Shown here: positions 8,205 through 17,655 of the stretch, in pieces | Layout: each line of letters starts with the position of its first letter | Position numbering within the stretch: position 1 is the first letter of the stretch | Assembly: GCA_934119955.1 (NCBI GenBank) | Contig: CAKOSZ010000001.1 | Span: forward strand, 251,332-315,331 | DNA from: an uncultured Bacilli bacterium | GTDB lineage: Bacteria; Bacillota_I; Bacilli_A; RF39; UBA660 | Direction: 5' to 3' | Length of the DNA stretch: 64,000 nt | The notes under the pieces: model-generated | What the model was told of the DNA's origin: nothing | Database searches by the model: none | Seen by the model: only the letters and a program-made list of their open reading frames with translations | Position numbers and translations under genes: made by a program

Positions 8205-9260
8205 ATGATAGAAAGATTAGATTTAACAGAGAAAAGGTACAATGAAATTCAAGATACTTTAATGATACCTGAGGTTATACTTGATATAAAAAAATCAAAA
8301 GAATTATCAATTGAACTTTCTAGTTTAGAAGATACAGTTATTTGTTACAGAAAATACAAAAATGTTTTAAAAGACTTAAAAGAGGCTCATGAAATGTTAA
8401 ATGATCCTGAGTTAAAAGAATTAGGTCAAGAAGAGTATGATAGACTTAGTAAAGAAAAAAGTGATTTAGAACATGAACTTGAAATACTTTTAATTCCAAA
8501 AGATAAAAATGATTTGAAAAATGTTATTATGGAAATTCGTGGAGCAGCAGGAGGAGACGAGGGTAATATTTTTGCAGGTGATTTATTTAGAATGTATGAG
8601 AAATATTGCCAAAAAGTAGGATTTCAAATTGAAATATTAAGTGAAACAGAGGGTGCAAGTGGTGGATTTACTTTAATTGAATTTATGGTTAAAGGTAAAA
8701 ATGTGTATTCTAAACTTAAATATGAAAGTGGATCTCATAGAGTTCAAAGAGTGCCAGTTACAGAAGCAAATGGAAGAATTCAAACTTCAACAGCTACTGT
8801 TTTAGTTATGCCAGAAGCAGATGATTTTGAAATAGAAATTAAAGAAAGTGATATTAAAGTAGATATATATAGAAGTAGTGGTGCAGGAGGACAACATGTT
8901 AATACTACTGATAGTGCAGTTCGTATGACACATATTCCAACTGGAATTGTTGTAACTTGTCAAAATCAAAGAAGTCAAATTCAAAATAGAGAAAAAGCCT
9001 TACAAATATTGAAAGCTAGAATTTATGAAGAAGAAATGAAAAAAGAGGAGGCTTTAAATGGAGCCGTTAGAAAAAGTAAAATAGGTACAGGTGATAGATC
9101 AGAAAAAATTAGAACTTATAATTATCCTCAAAATAGGGTAACTGATCATAGAATAGGTTTTACAACTAAAAATCTTGACCGAGTAATGGAAGGCGATTTA
9201 GATGAGATAATAGAGGCTTTAATTACTGAGGATCAAAAAAGAAAATTAGCTGGTGAATAA
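8205..9260 (+). CDS. prfA: Peptide chain release factor 1
   Basis: RF1 recognises UAA and UAG stop codons and triggers peptide release. The universal GGQ is at SSGAGGQHVNTTDSA. The stop-codon recognition tripeptide is PVT (RVPVTEANGR), the RF1 type rather than the SPF of RF2. Its 351 residues are a full-length factor. The AAGGAG site is 6 bases before the ATG. The stop overlaps the start of prmC (TAATG), so the factor and its methyltransferase are co-translated. Confidence 0.97.
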   Translation: MIERLDLTEKRYNEIQDTLMIPEVILDIKKSKELSIELSSLEDTVICYRKYKNVLKDLKEAHEMLNDPELKELGQEEYDRLSKEKSDLEHELEILLIPKDKNDLKNVIMEIRGAAGGDEGNIFAGDLFRMYEKYCQKVGFQIEILSETEGASGGFTLIEFMVKGKNVYSKLKYESGSHRVQRVPVTEANGRIQTSTATVLVMPEADDFEIEIKESDIKVDIYRSSGAGGQHVNTTDSAVRMTHIPTGIVVTCQNQRSQIQNREKALQILKARIYEEEMKKEEALNGAVRKSKIGTGDRSEKIRTYNYPQNRVTDHRIGFTTKNLDRVMEGDLDEIIEALITEDQKRKLAGE

Positions 9261-10093
9261 TGACAGTTGAAGAATTACTATGTCTTGCTTGTAAAGATAT
9301 TCATAAATATGAAGCAAGATTAGTACTAGCAACTTTATTAGATAAAAATCCCTTAGAACTTACGATGCATCTAGATTTAATAGTAGATGTTAAGATAAAA
9401 GATAAGTTTTTAGAATGTGTTCAAAATATAAAAAATGGTATTCCTCTTCAATATGCACTAAATTCAACTAATTTTATGGGTTACGATTTTTATGTTGATA
9501 AAAGAGTACTAATACCAAGATTTGAAACTGAGGAACTGGTGTATAATACAAATTTGTATTTAAAAAAGTATTTTTCAAATCCTAAAATTTTAGATATTGG
9601 AAGTGGTTCAGGTTGTTGTGGTTTAGTTTTAAAAAAATTAGATGAAAATCGGGATGTGACTTTACTTGATATAAGTAGTGATGCTATGGATGTTGCTTTG
9701 ATAAATAGTAAAAAACTTAATGTTGAAGTAAATTATTTAGTAAGTGATTTATTTAGTAAAGTAAGTAGTAAATATGATGTTATTATATCTAATCCACCTT
9801 ATATTAGTTTTTTAGATAAAGAAGTTACAGATTTAGTTAAAAATAATGAACCAAGTATTGCTTTATATGCTAAAAATAATGGTTTATTCTTTTATGAAAA
9901 TATTTTAAAATCATGTGAATCTTATTTAAATGATAAATACTTAATTGCTTTTGAAATAGGTTATAAACAAAAAGATGAAGTGATTAAATTAATAAATAAA
10001 TATTTAAAAAATGTTTTAATTATTACTAAAAAAGATATGTCTTTTAATGATAGAATGATATTTATTTTTAAAAATATTGATATTCATGAATAA
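9260..10093 (+). CDS. prmC: Release factor glutamine methyltransferase
   Basis: PrmC methylates the Gln of the release-factor GGQ motif using S-adenosylmethionine. The AdoMet-binding loop ILDIGSGSGCCG and the catalytic NPPY (IISNPPYIS) are both present, and the N-terminal helical domain precedes them. Its 277 residues are normal. It overlaps prfA by one base, the classical pairing. A hairpin with a T-run follows at 10106. Confidence 0.96.
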   Translation: MTVEELLCLACKDIHKYEARLVLATLLDKNPLELTMHLDLIVDVKIKDKFLECVQNIKNGIPLQYALNSTNFMGYDFYVDKRVLIPRFETEELVYNTNLYLKKYFSNPKILDIGSGSGCCGLVLKKLDENRDVTLLDISSDAMDVALINSKKLNVEVNYLVSDLFSKVSSKYDVIISNPPYISFLDKEVTDLVKNNEPSIALYAKNNGLFFYENILKSCESYLNDKYLIAFEIGYKQKDEVIKLINKYLKNVLIITKKDMSFNDRMIFIFKNIDIHE

Positions 10094-10105
10094 AAAGGTA
10101 AAAAA

Positions 10106-10135
10106 CACTCAATATGTAATTGGGTGATTTTTTTT
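10106..10135 (+). terminator. Terminator hairpin overlapping the spoIIR ribosome site
   Basis: CACTCAA (10106-10112) pairs with TTGGGTG (10120-10126) through one G-T wobble, followed by eight T (10128-10135). The right arm contains GGGTGA, the only plausible ribosome site for spoIIR, and the spoIIR TTG start begins inside the T-run. Confidence 0.65.
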
Positions 10136-10634
10136 GAAAAAGACTATTGTATTGGTAATAATTGCTTTAACTATTTTAGTTTTATGTAAAAATACAAATG
10201 ATAAGGTTGTAATACCAAAAGAATCTATTAGAATAAGAATTATAGCAAATAGTAATGATGAAGTTGATATAGAAAATAAATTAAAAGTTAAAAATGATGT
10301 TGAAAAACAAGTGTATAGTTTAATTAAAGATGCAACGACAATTGAAGAAGCAAGAGAAATTATTAGTAATAATTTAGATAATTTAAATATTAAATTAGAT
10401 AATAGTGTAGCATTTGGATATAATTATTTTCCAAGAAAAGTATATAAAAATGTTATATATGAAAGTGGAATGTATGAATCATTAGTAATAACAATTGGTA
10501 AGGGTGAAGGTAGTAATTTCTGGTGTGTTTTATTTCCTCCTTTATGTTTATTAGATGATAATGAAACAACAGATGATGTAGAATATAGTTTTTTTGTTAA
10601 GGAAATAATAGATAAATTTAAGAGTGGTTTGTAG
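10134..10634 (+). CDS. spoIIR: Stage II sporulation protein R
   Basis: SpoIIR is the secreted forespore signal that triggers SpoIIGA processing of pro-sigma-E in the mother cell. The protein has a hydrophobic export segment (residues 3-17) and the family motifs IRIRIIANSNDE, GYNYFPRKVY and FWCVLFPPLCLLDD. The start is a TTG 7 bases after GGGTGA; no ATG lies in a suitable position. Its place after prfA-prmC matches Bacillus gene order. It is among the strongest sporulation markers in the window. Confidence 0.93.
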   Translation: MKKTIVLVIIALTILVLCKNTNDKVVIPKESIRIRIIANSNDEVDIENKLKVKNDVEKQVYSLIKDATTIEEAREIISNNLDNLNIKLDNSVAFGYNYFPRKVYKNVIYESGMYESLVITIGKGEGSNFWCVLFPPLCLLDDNETTDDVEYSFFVKEIIDKFKSGL

Positions 10635-10661
10635 TTAAACTATACAAAACTTAACAAATAT

Positions 10662-10690
10662 TTGACATTTTTCAAATAATTTGCTATAAT
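10662..10690 (+). promoter_or_regulatory. Perfect-consensus sigma-A promoter
   Basis: TTGACA (10662-10667), a 17-base spacer and TATAAT (10685-10690) are an exact match to the vegetative consensus. It lies 25 bases before the ATG of the 10715 gene. Confidence 0.85.
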
Positions 10691-10714
10691 GTGCTTGTAT
10701 TTAGGAGGGGCTTT

Positions 10715-12247
10715 ATGGCAAAAATTGAAAAATTAAATTTTTACAAAGTTGAAAGTGGAAATTGGTATGGAATTGCATTTTACGAAGATGGAGAAATATC
10801 AGTAACAAGTGAGATGACTGAAATAACAAAATTAATTAACGAAGCAGCAAGTGAATTTGGTGATATTTCTAAAATGACAGCCAAAGATAAAGTTAAACTT
10901 TTAACAGAAAAAGGAATACTTAATCGAGAAATAAAAGATGTTATTAAATATTTCACAAGAGTATATGAGTATGATGATGAAAAAAAATCAAAACAAATTA
11001 TTAAAACTGTTGTAGAAAGAATTTCTGGTAAAACCGAAGTAATTACTACTTTTGTAAATGGTAAAATGAGAGAGGAAGATAGAGGAATTGATACACCTTT
11101 AAGTCGAAAACAAGAAAGTATAAGAAATGAAATTAAAAATATTTATCATCTTGATATGAGATCTATTGAAGAGTTGCCAATTCTAGAAGATATAGGTGTA
11201 GTTAGAGAAGAAATAATACCGAAAAAAAAGAATAAGTCTACAATCGAAACAGTCGATCTACGTGATGAAAATGTTGATTACGAAGATGAAAATGTCGATT
11301 ATGACAATGAAGATGTTGATTATGATGATGAAGATATAAAAGAAGATAAAGAAACTTTTGGAATGAAAATTAAAAACTTTGCTGTTAAAAATTGGAAAAA
11401 AACTGTTGCCGTTTTAACAGCAGGAGCAGTATTAACAGTAGGTGGTATCCATATTGGTAAAAAAATACAAAAAGATAAACAAACAGAAGTACCAAATAAT
11501 AATCCAGTTGAAGATGATATATATATTCCAGAAGTTACTCCAAACAATGAAGTGGAAATTGTCTTTGATCAAAAAACACCACTTCCTACACCAGAACCAA
11601 CACCAACACCAACCGTTGAACCAACACAAGTACCGGTAACTTCACCATTATGTAAAGTTGAATATATTAATCAAAGTGATGAGTCATTAGGAGAAGAAAC
11701 AATAGATTTAAATTCTACTGATTTAGAAAATGTATTTTATGTTGGTAATAGTGAAGACTATGGTGGAGTAGATGCAATGGGTAATAACTTAAATAATCCA
11801 GAAGAAAATGCAAAACCAGAATATGTTAACTTAATATATTATCAAAATCTTGTTCAAGATGAAAATGATATGAAATATATAAATTACTTAGCAAATTTAA
11901 GAAATTATGTTGTAGAATTATATATAACAAGTTCAGAAGATCAAAGGGATATAATAGATAGTGAAATAGTTAATGCTAATAAATCATTAGTAAGTTTGAT
12001 AAAATATGATAACAAAGAATTAAATTCTGGAAAATCATTTAGCGAATTATCATCTGATGCGCAGAATATAGTATTAAAAATTGCCCAACAAATTTATAGA
12101 CCACTTGTTGCAGTTGAGATGAATGTTCCATATGATATAACTAATGAAGCAACAGGAGAAGTTCAAAATGAATTTATAAATTATGAACAAATGGCTGAAA
12201 TATTAGTAGATGCATATGAAAAAGTAAATGATGGATATAGTAGATAA
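10715..12247 (+). CDS. Large single-pass protein with acidic repeats and Pro/Thr linker; function unknown
   Basis: The protein (510 aa) is not recognised. Order: an N-terminal soluble domain (1-165), an acidic repeat block with units like DENVDYED and DVDYDDED (about 185-210), a basic amphipathic stretch, one membrane segment (TVAVLTAGAVLTVGGIHIG, about 230-248), a Pro/Thr/Glu linker (PTPEPTPTPTVEP) and a C-terminal domain of about 200 residues. This layout suggests a cytoplasmic sensor-like head and an exported tail. The ATG at 10715 was chosen over an upstream GTG at 10691 because AGGAGGGG lies 5 bases before it, and the GTG abuts the promoter -10 box. The promoter is exact consensus, so strong expression is likely. 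Confidence 0.7.
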   Translation: MAKIEKLNFYKVESGNWYGIAFYEDGEISVTSEMTEITKLINEAASEFGDISKMTAKDKVKLLTEKGILNREIKDVIKYFTRVYEYDDEKKSKQIIKTVVERISGKTEVITTFVNGKMREEDRGIDTPLSRKQESIRNEIKNIYHLDMRSIEELPILEDIGVVREEIIPKKKNKSTIETVDLRDENVDYEDENVDYDNEDVDYDDEDIKEDKETFGMKIKNFAVKNWKKTVAVLTAGAVLTVGGIHIGKKIQKDKQTEVPNNNPVEDDIYIPEVTPNNEVEIVFDQKTPLPTPEPTPTPTVEPTQVPVTSPLCKVEYINQSDESLGEETIDLNSTDLENVFYVGNSEDYGGVDAMGNNLNNPEENAKPEYVNLIYYQNLVQDENDMKYINYLANLRNYVVELYITSSEDQRDIIDSEIVNANKSLVSLIKYDNKELNSGKSFSELSSDAQNIVLKIAQQIYRPLVAVEMNVPYDITNEATGEVQNEFINYEQMAEILVDAYEKVNDGYSR

Positions 12248-12261
12248 TTGCTATATCTTTT

Positions 12262-12294
12262 ATTTTATCCACATTATTGTGGATAAAATTTTCT
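12262..12294 (+). terminator. Rho-independent terminator
   Basis: A perfect 12-bp stem (12262-12273 with 12278-12289) with loop TTAT, followed by a T-rich tail, closes the 10715 transcript. Confidence 0.8.
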
Positions 12295-12330
12295 AATTAT
12301 GGTATAATATGAACACTTATTGAGGTGTTT

Positions 12331-13842
12331 ATGACTAATAAAATATATTTAGATAGTAAACTTTTACTAAAATATGTTAATAAAGATGTTATATCTGTAC
12401 AAAATCCAAGTTTAATAAGTGATTTAAACCTAAATATTAACTTATTAACAGATTTATTAGAAAAAGATGATTATTATAAAACTTTAATTATTTGTTTAAA
12501 AAATAAAGAAAATGATTATATTGAATTTTATGGCAACAATAAAGAACAATTTATTTTAAAAATACCTAAAATAATAATAGTTCAAGGTATTTTTAATTTA
12601 GTATCACAAAAAATAATAGTTTTAAATCACAAATTAAAAATTAGACTTAAAGAAATAGAAAAAATAGTATCAATTAATAATTATTCTTATAACAATAAAA
12701 CTCATGTTTTCATGGCTGATTCAAAGAAATTTAGTATTCCCGTTGCAGATTATTTTAAATTTTTAAATTTAAATGAAAAGAAATTTAATGATTTCTTTAT
12801 TTATGAAAATCTTAAATATAATGGTGTTAAAAAGAAATATTTTATTTATGGCTTAATGAAATATTTAAAATCAAATGATTTATTAAGAAAATATTTATTT
12901 TCCAAAGTAGTACTAAATAGAATTAGTAAAATTAAAAATATGGAATATCTTGATTATGAAAGTATAAATACTTACTTAGAAACATGTGATTTATATATAA
13001 ATAAAATTAAATTAGATGAAGAATTAGAAAAAGAATTATTAAGTGGTTATAATCCAGATAATTTAACTATTGAATACATAATAAAAATATATATAAAAAT
13101 GTGTAAGATGTTTACATATGATTCTAACTTTTATATTAATAATCAAAGTGGTAATATAGCAGCAATCCATGCTAATATTAATAATTTAAGTTTAATTAAT
13201 AAAACTAATAATAAAATAGTTTGTTATGAATTTACTAGTATCTTTGCTTATATTTTAAGAAAACTAAATATTAATTACAGAATACATCAAAAAAAAAGTG
13301 AATATGGTAGATGTCATAGTTATTTAACTTTTAGATATAAAGAATATCTAATTAAAGTAGATGCTGTTTTAGCAATTATGGAAAGTGATTTAACAAATGC
13401 TAAAACTAATACAGAAATAGATGGATTTATTTGTACTAATTCTAGTATAAAAACAAGAAAAAAATTTTTGAAACATTTAAAAAATTGTTATCAAAAAACT
13501 TATTTAGATTTAACAAATGAATATCAAAATGATATATTAACTAAGTTTGATTTAATAATAAGTAAAATTAATCTATTAAACTTAGAAATAATAGATGCGA
13601 TCTCTTATTTTCATAAATTATCAAAGTTATTATTTGCTAATATAATTTTAACAGTAGTTAGAAAAAAAGATAATAGTAATTTAAAACCAGTTGTAATTAT
13701 TTACTTAGATAATTTATATTTTATCTATGATTATCCTAATTTAAAAAGAATTAGTAAAGAAGAATTAGAAAATAGTTTTAATAGTAATAATTTAGAATAT
13801 TTTAAAGATGAAGTTCCAGGTATAAAAAAAATAAAATATTAA
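12331..13842 (+). CDS. Transglutaminase-like fold protein, 503 aa
   Basis: The middle of the protein carries a Cys-His-Asp order typical of the transglutaminase/cysteine-protease fold: C298 in IVCYEFTSIFAYIL, H329 in GRCHSYLTFRYK and D344 in IKVDAVLA. The flanking pattern (helix after Cys, then recurring beta strands) supports it. No signal peptide is seen, so it probably acts in the cytoplasm. The flanking 290-residue N-terminal and 150-residue C-terminal regions are unrecognised. The ATG at 12331 is favoured over an in-frame GTG at 12325, since the GTG is part of the TGAGGTG ribosome site. It ends one base before clpP on the other strand. Confidence 0.6.
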   Translation: MTNKIYLDSKLLLKYVNKDVISVQNPSLISDLNLNINLLTDLLEKDDYYKTLIICLKNKENDYIEFYGNNKEQFILKIPKIIIVQGIFNLVSQKIIVLNHKLKIRLKEIEKIVSINNYSYNNKTHVFMADSKKFSIPVADYFKFLNLNEKKFNDFFIYENLKYNGVKKKYFIYGLMKYLKSNDLLRKYLFSKVVLNRISKIKNMEYLDYESINTYLETCDLYINKIKLDEELEKELLSGYNPDNLTIEYIIKIYIKMCKMFTYDSNFYINNQSGNIAAIHANINNLSLINKTNNKIVCYEFTSIFAYILRKLNINYRIHQKKSEYGRCHSYLTFRYKEYLIKVDAVLAIMESDLTNAKTNTEIDGFICTNSSIKTRKKFLKHLKNCYQKTYLDLTNEYQNDILTKFDLIISKINLLNLEIIDAISYFHKLSKLLFANIILTVVRKKDNSNLKPVVIIYLDNLYFIYDYPNLKRISKEELENSFNSNNLEYFKDEVPGIKKIKY

Positions 13843-14415
13843 TTATTCTAATATTTTATCAACTATTCCATATGCAAGAGATTCTTTGCTATCCATAAAA
13901 TAATCTCTTTCAGTATCTTTTTTTATTGTTTCTAAATGTTTTCCTGTATTATTTGCAAGTATTTGATTTAATTTATCTCTTAATTTTAATATTCTTTCGG
14001 CAACTATTTTAATTTCAGTTGCTTGACCATTAACTCCACCTAGGGGTTGATGAATCATAACTTCGGCATTAGGTAAAATACATCTTTTGCCAATTTTACC
14101 ACATGATAGTAAAAATGCTCCCATGGATGCTGCCATACCAAGACAAATGGTTGATACATCACTTTTAATAAAATTCATTGTATCCATAATGGCCATACCA
14201 GCAGTAATAGAACCACCAGGAGAATTAATATATAAACTAATATCATCATGATTAATTGAATCTAAATACAATAGTTCAGAAACAATTACACTTGCTAAAT
14301 TATCATCAATTTCCCCTGATAATAAAATAATTCGATCTTTTAAAAGTCTTGAAAATATATCATAACTACGTTCACCACTATTTTCCTTATCAACAATAAC
14401 AGGAACTAAGTTCAT
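13843..14415 (-). CDS. clpP: ATP-dependent Clp protease proteolytic subunit
   Basis: ClpP forms the tetradecameric serine-protease chamber fed by Clp ATPases. The catalytic Ser lies in GMAASMGAFLLS and the His in MIHQPLGG; the Asp follows near DTERDYFMD. The oxyanion-region SPGGS is present. Its 190 residues are standard. No Clp ATPase gene is adjacent. The ATPase at 21836 is not a clear partner, because I could not find an IGF/LGF ClpP-docking loop in it. Confidence 0.96.
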   Translation of the reverse strand: MNLVPVIVDKENSGERSYDIFSRLLKDRIILLSGEIDDNLASVIVSELLYLDSINHDDISLYINSPGGSITAGMAIMDTMNFIKSDVSTICLGMAASMGAFLLSCGKIGKRCILPNAEVMIHQPLGGVNGQATEIKIVAERILKLRDKLNQILANNTGKHLETIKKDTERDYFMDSKESLAYGIVDKILE

Positions 14416-14510
14416 TTTATCACCTATAATTAAAATATGTAAAAAATATAAATTTATACATACAAAATTGAAAAACTATGATATAATTTTTTTAGAATAA
14501 AGAGGTGTTT

Positions 14511-16160
14511 ATGCTAGAAAATATTAAAGTTTATGTAGATGAAAAAGAGGAAATAATTAAAAAAGGTATTACTTTACTTGAACTTAGTAAGATGTATGAT
14601 AATATGTTTTTACATAAAATTATTATTGCTAAGGTAGATTCAGAATATCATGAATTAAATGATCCTATTAATAAAACTTGTCATATTGAATTTTTTGATT
14701 TAACTGATAGTTTTGCTAATCGAGTTTATTTAAATGGACTTGTATATTTAACCAATTATTGTTTTAAAGAAGTATTTGGAACTAAGGGTTATTTAAATAC
14801 TAAGCATTCGGCTGATAAAGGTTTATACATCGAGTCTAGTATAAAATTAACAAGAGAAATGTTACAAATTCTTGAAGATAAGATGCAAGAAATAGTTAAA
14901 GATAATTTAAAAATTCATAAGGTTACTATTTTAAGAGATGATGCAATTAATTATTTTAATGAAACAGGAGATGTTAAAAAAGCAGGACTTTTAGAATTTA
15001 TGACTAATACTTATGTTAATTTATATAGAATGGGTAATAGTTATAATTATATGTTTAGTTTAATGCCAAGTGAAACTTCTTCTTTAAATGAATTTAAATT
15101 AACATATTTAAATGAAGATGGTTTTATATTACGTTATCCAACTATTTATAATAATGGAGAAATACCAAGATATAAACATCATGCTAAATTATTTGAAGTT
15201 TTTAATGATTCTAAAAAAATGTCTAAGTTAATGAATCTTGAAACCTCTGTTGATTTAAATAGAAAAATAGTTGATGGTAAAATAGGTGATTTAATTAAAA
15301 TAAATGAAGCCTTATATACTAATAAATTAATGGAAGTTGCTAAAAATATTTCTTGTAGTAAGAAAATTAAAGTTATTTTATTATCAGGTCCATCTTCAAG
15401 TGGTAAAACAACAACTACTAAAAAACTTGCTATGTACTTATCAAGTTTTGGTTTAAAACCAAAGGTAATATCAATGGATGATTTCTTTGTTGAAAGAGAA
15501 GATACTCCTAAAAATGAAGAAGGAGAGTATGATTTTGAATGTTTAGAAGCAATTGATCATGAATTATTTAATAAAACAATGGATAGACTATTAAAAGGTG
15601 AAGAAGTATTAATGCCTATGTTTAACTTTGTAACTGGAAAAAAAGAGTTTAAAGATAAAATGAAACTTGAAAAAGAAGATATTTTACTAATTGAAGGTAT
15701 TCATTGTTTAAATCCTACAATACTTGAAAATATTGATTCTAGTAAGAAATTTAAAATTTATCTATCAGCTTTAACTGAAATTAATATAGATGAAGATAAT
15801 AGAATTTCAACAACTGATAATAGATTAATAAGAAGAATGATAAGAGACTATTATACAAGAGGGTATGCACCTGTTGATACTCTTGAAGTTTGGAAAAATG
15901 TAAGACTTGGAGAAGAAAAATATATTTTTCCTAATCAAGATGAAGCGGATATTACAATTAATACAGGACTTGTATATGAATTTCCGGTTTTAAAAGTTTA
16001 TGCTTTGCCTCTTTTATATACAATTAAAAAGAATAGTCCTTATTATGAAGATGCTAAAAGATTAATAAGACTTTTAGAGATATTTTTACCTGTTCCAAGT
16101 GAACATATACCAAATGATTCTATTTTAAGAGAATTTATAGGAGGAAGTTATTTTAAATAA
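14511..16160 (+). CDS. TGS-domain nucleoside (uridine-type) kinase
   Basis: The protein (549 aa) is a fusion known in Firmicutes. Residues 1-60 form a TGS-like domain, about 60-215 resemble the threonyl/alanyl-tRNA-synthetase second additional domain, and residues 280-550 form a uridine kinase/phosphoribulokinase-type P-loop domain. The Walker A is LLSGPSSSGKTTTTKK, the substrate-side motif is SMDDFFVERED, and the Walker-B-like region is ILLIEGIH. The exact substrate is not evident. The ATG at 14511 was chosen because the in-frame GTG at 14505 overlaps the ribosome site AGAGGTG. GAPDH follows 14 bases downstream. Confidence 0.85.
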   Translation: MLENIKVYVDEKEEIIKKGITLLELSKMYDNMFLHKIIIAKVDSEYHELNDPINKTCHIEFFDLTDSFANRVYLNGLVYLTNYCFKEVFGTKGYLNTKHSADKGLYIESSIKLTREMLQILEDKMQEIVKDNLKIHKVTILRDDAINYFNETGDVKKAGLLEFMTNTYVNLYRMGNSYNYMFSLMPSETSSLNEFKLTYLNEDGFILRYPTIYNNGEIPRYKHHAKLFEVFNDSKKMSKLMNLETSVDLNRKIVDGKIGDLIKINEALYTNKLMEVAKNISCSKKIKVILLSGPSSSGKTTTTKKLAMYLSSFGLKPKVISMDDFFVEREDTPKNEEGEYDFECLEAIDHELFNKTMDRLLKGEEVLMPMFNFVTGKKEFKDKMKLEKEDILLIEGIHCLNPTILENIDSSKKFKIYLSALTEINIDEDNRISTTDNRLIRRMIRDYYTRGYAPVDTLEVWKNVRLGEEKYIFPNQDEADITINTGLVYEFPVLKVYALPLLYTIKKNSPYYEDAKRLIRLLEIFLPVPSEHIPNDSILREFIGGSYFK

Positions 16161-16174
16161 GAAAGGAAGAATTT

Positions 16175-17173
16175 ATGAAAGTAGCAATTAATGGGTTTGG
16201 AAGAATAGGAAGATTATTATGTAGATTAATGGAAAATACTGATTTAGAACTAGTTGCCATTAATGATTTATGTGATGCAAAACAATTAGCATATTTATTA
16301 AAATATGACACTAATCATGGTAATTATAGAATTGATGAAATTTCTTATGATGATGAAAATATAATTATAGGAGATAAGAAAATTAGAGTTTATAGTGAGG
16401 TTGATCCTAATAATTTACCATGGGATGAACTTGGCATTGATACAGTTTTTGAGTGTACTGGGCATTTTACTAGTTATGAGAAAGCCTTATCGCATATAAA
16501 TGCGGGGGCAAAACATGTAATAGTATCAGCTCCATGTAAAGGGGATGTTAAAACAATAGTTTATAATGTTAACCATGATACTTTAACTGGTGATGAAGAT
16601 GTAATATCAGCTGCAAGTTGTACAACTAATTGCTTAGCACCTGTTTTAGATATTATTGAAAAAAATATTGGAATTTCTAGTGGTTATATGACAACTGTTC
16701 ATGCATATACTAATGATCAAGTAACACTTGATGTTGCTCATAAAAAAGGAATTGAAGCAAGACGTGGACGTGCTTGTGCTATGAATATAGTCCCAACCTC
16801 AACTGGTGCTGCTAGTGCTATTGGTAATGTTATACCAAGCTTGAAAGGAAAAATGAAAGGTATTGCTATGCGAGTACCTGTTTCAACTGGTTCCGTTGTT
16901 GATTTAGTTTTAAAATTAAATAAAAAAGTAAGTAAAGAAGAACTTAATAAATTATTTGAAAATAATGAAAATGAAACTATTAAAATAACATATGATCCAA
17001 TTGTATCAAGTGATGTTATATCAAGTCATTATGGATCAGTTGTTGATGGATTGTCAACTGATGTTTTAGATACTGAGGATAATCTAGTTAAAGTAATTGC
17101 ATGGTATGATAATGAAATGGGTTATTCTTCTCAAATGATTAGAACGGCTATGTACTTTGCTAGTAAGGAATAA
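16175..17173 (+). CDS. gap: Glyceraldehyde-3-phosphate dehydrogenase
   Basis: This is the glycolytic NAD-dependent enzyme. Dinucleotide binding is shown by AINGFGRIGRL, the catalytic Cys by SAASCTTNCLAP, and the catalytic His region by TTVHAYTND. AINDLCDAKQLAYLL matches the NAD-preferring type. Its 332 residues are full length. An AGAAAGGAAG site lies before the ATG. It is co-oriented with the upstream kinase at 14 bases and with the small membrane protein 2 bases downstream. Confidence 0.97.
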   Translation: MKVAINGFGRIGRLLCRLMENTDLELVAINDLCDAKQLAYLLKYDTNHGNYRIDEISYDDENIIIGDKKIRVYSEVDPNNLPWDELGIDTVFECTGHFTSYEKALSHINAGAKHVIVSAPCKGDVKTIVYNVNHDTLTGDEDVISAASCTTNCLAPVLDIIEKNIGISSGYMTTVHAYTNDQVTLDVAHKKGIEARRGRACAMNIVPTSTGAASAIGNVIPSLKGKMKGIAMRVPVSTGSVVDLVLKLNKKVSKEELNKLFENNENETIKITYDPIVSSDVISSHYGSVVDGLSTDVLDTEDNLVKVIAWYDNEMGYSSQMIRTAMYFASKE

Positions 17174-17175
17174 AA

Positions 17176-17643
17176 ATGGATATAATTTTATATTATATAA
17201 GAGATAATTTAATAAGTGTTCATTACTTCATCTATGCTTTTGTTTGTTTATTTCTAATGTTTGCTATAATTGGTTATTTATTTAAACAAAAATATGCTAA
17301 ACTTACTATAAATGTTAGTAGTAGTCAACCAAAAAAAGAAGTTAAGGGAAATAATATTAGTCAAGTAAATTCTAATGTTACAACTAATCAAGTAAAAACT
17401 AATACTATGGATAGTCAAGTAACTAAAAATAATCAAGTAAATAATCAACCAACAAATGTTAACACTTCAACTAATTTGACTAATTTAAAACCAATTAATC
17501 AAAATCCAATTAATAATCAAGTTAGTAATATTCCAGAAGTTAAACCAATGCCAACTAATCCAAATAATCAAATAAGACCAACTATTACTCCAAACAATAA
17601 TAGTCAAGTTAATCCAGTAAATTTGAATAATCGAGTTAAATGA
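17176..17643 (+). CDS. Small membrane protein with Asn/Gln/Val-rich repeat tail
   Basis: One membrane segment (about residues 14-36, HYFIYAFVCLFLMFAIIGYLF) precedes roughly 110 residues of low-complexity Asn/Gln/Thr/Pro sequence with recurring NQV units (TTNQVKTN, NNQVNNQP, NNQVSNIP, NSQVNPVN). Such tails are common in AT-rich genomes and give little functional information. It starts 2 bases after gap and ends in TGA just before the ftsEX promoter. It is not recognised; a structural linker or envelope-anchored disordered protein is plausible. Confidence 0.6.
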   Translation: MDIILYYIRDNLISVHYFIYAFVCLFLMFAIIGYLFKQKYAKLTINVSSSQPKKEVKGNNISQVNSNVTTNQVKTNTMDSQVTKNNQVNNQPTNVNTSTNLTNLKPINQNPINNQVSNIPEVKPMPTNPNNQIRPTITPNNNSQVNPVNLNNRVK

Positions 17644-17655
17644 TTATTCTTTTTT

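Noticed and set aside
11442..11639. Plus-strand frame rich in His/Gln inside the 10715 gene
   Set aside because: It is an alternate frame across the Pro/Thr linker, where the repeated CCA/ACA codons create a low-complexity shadow.
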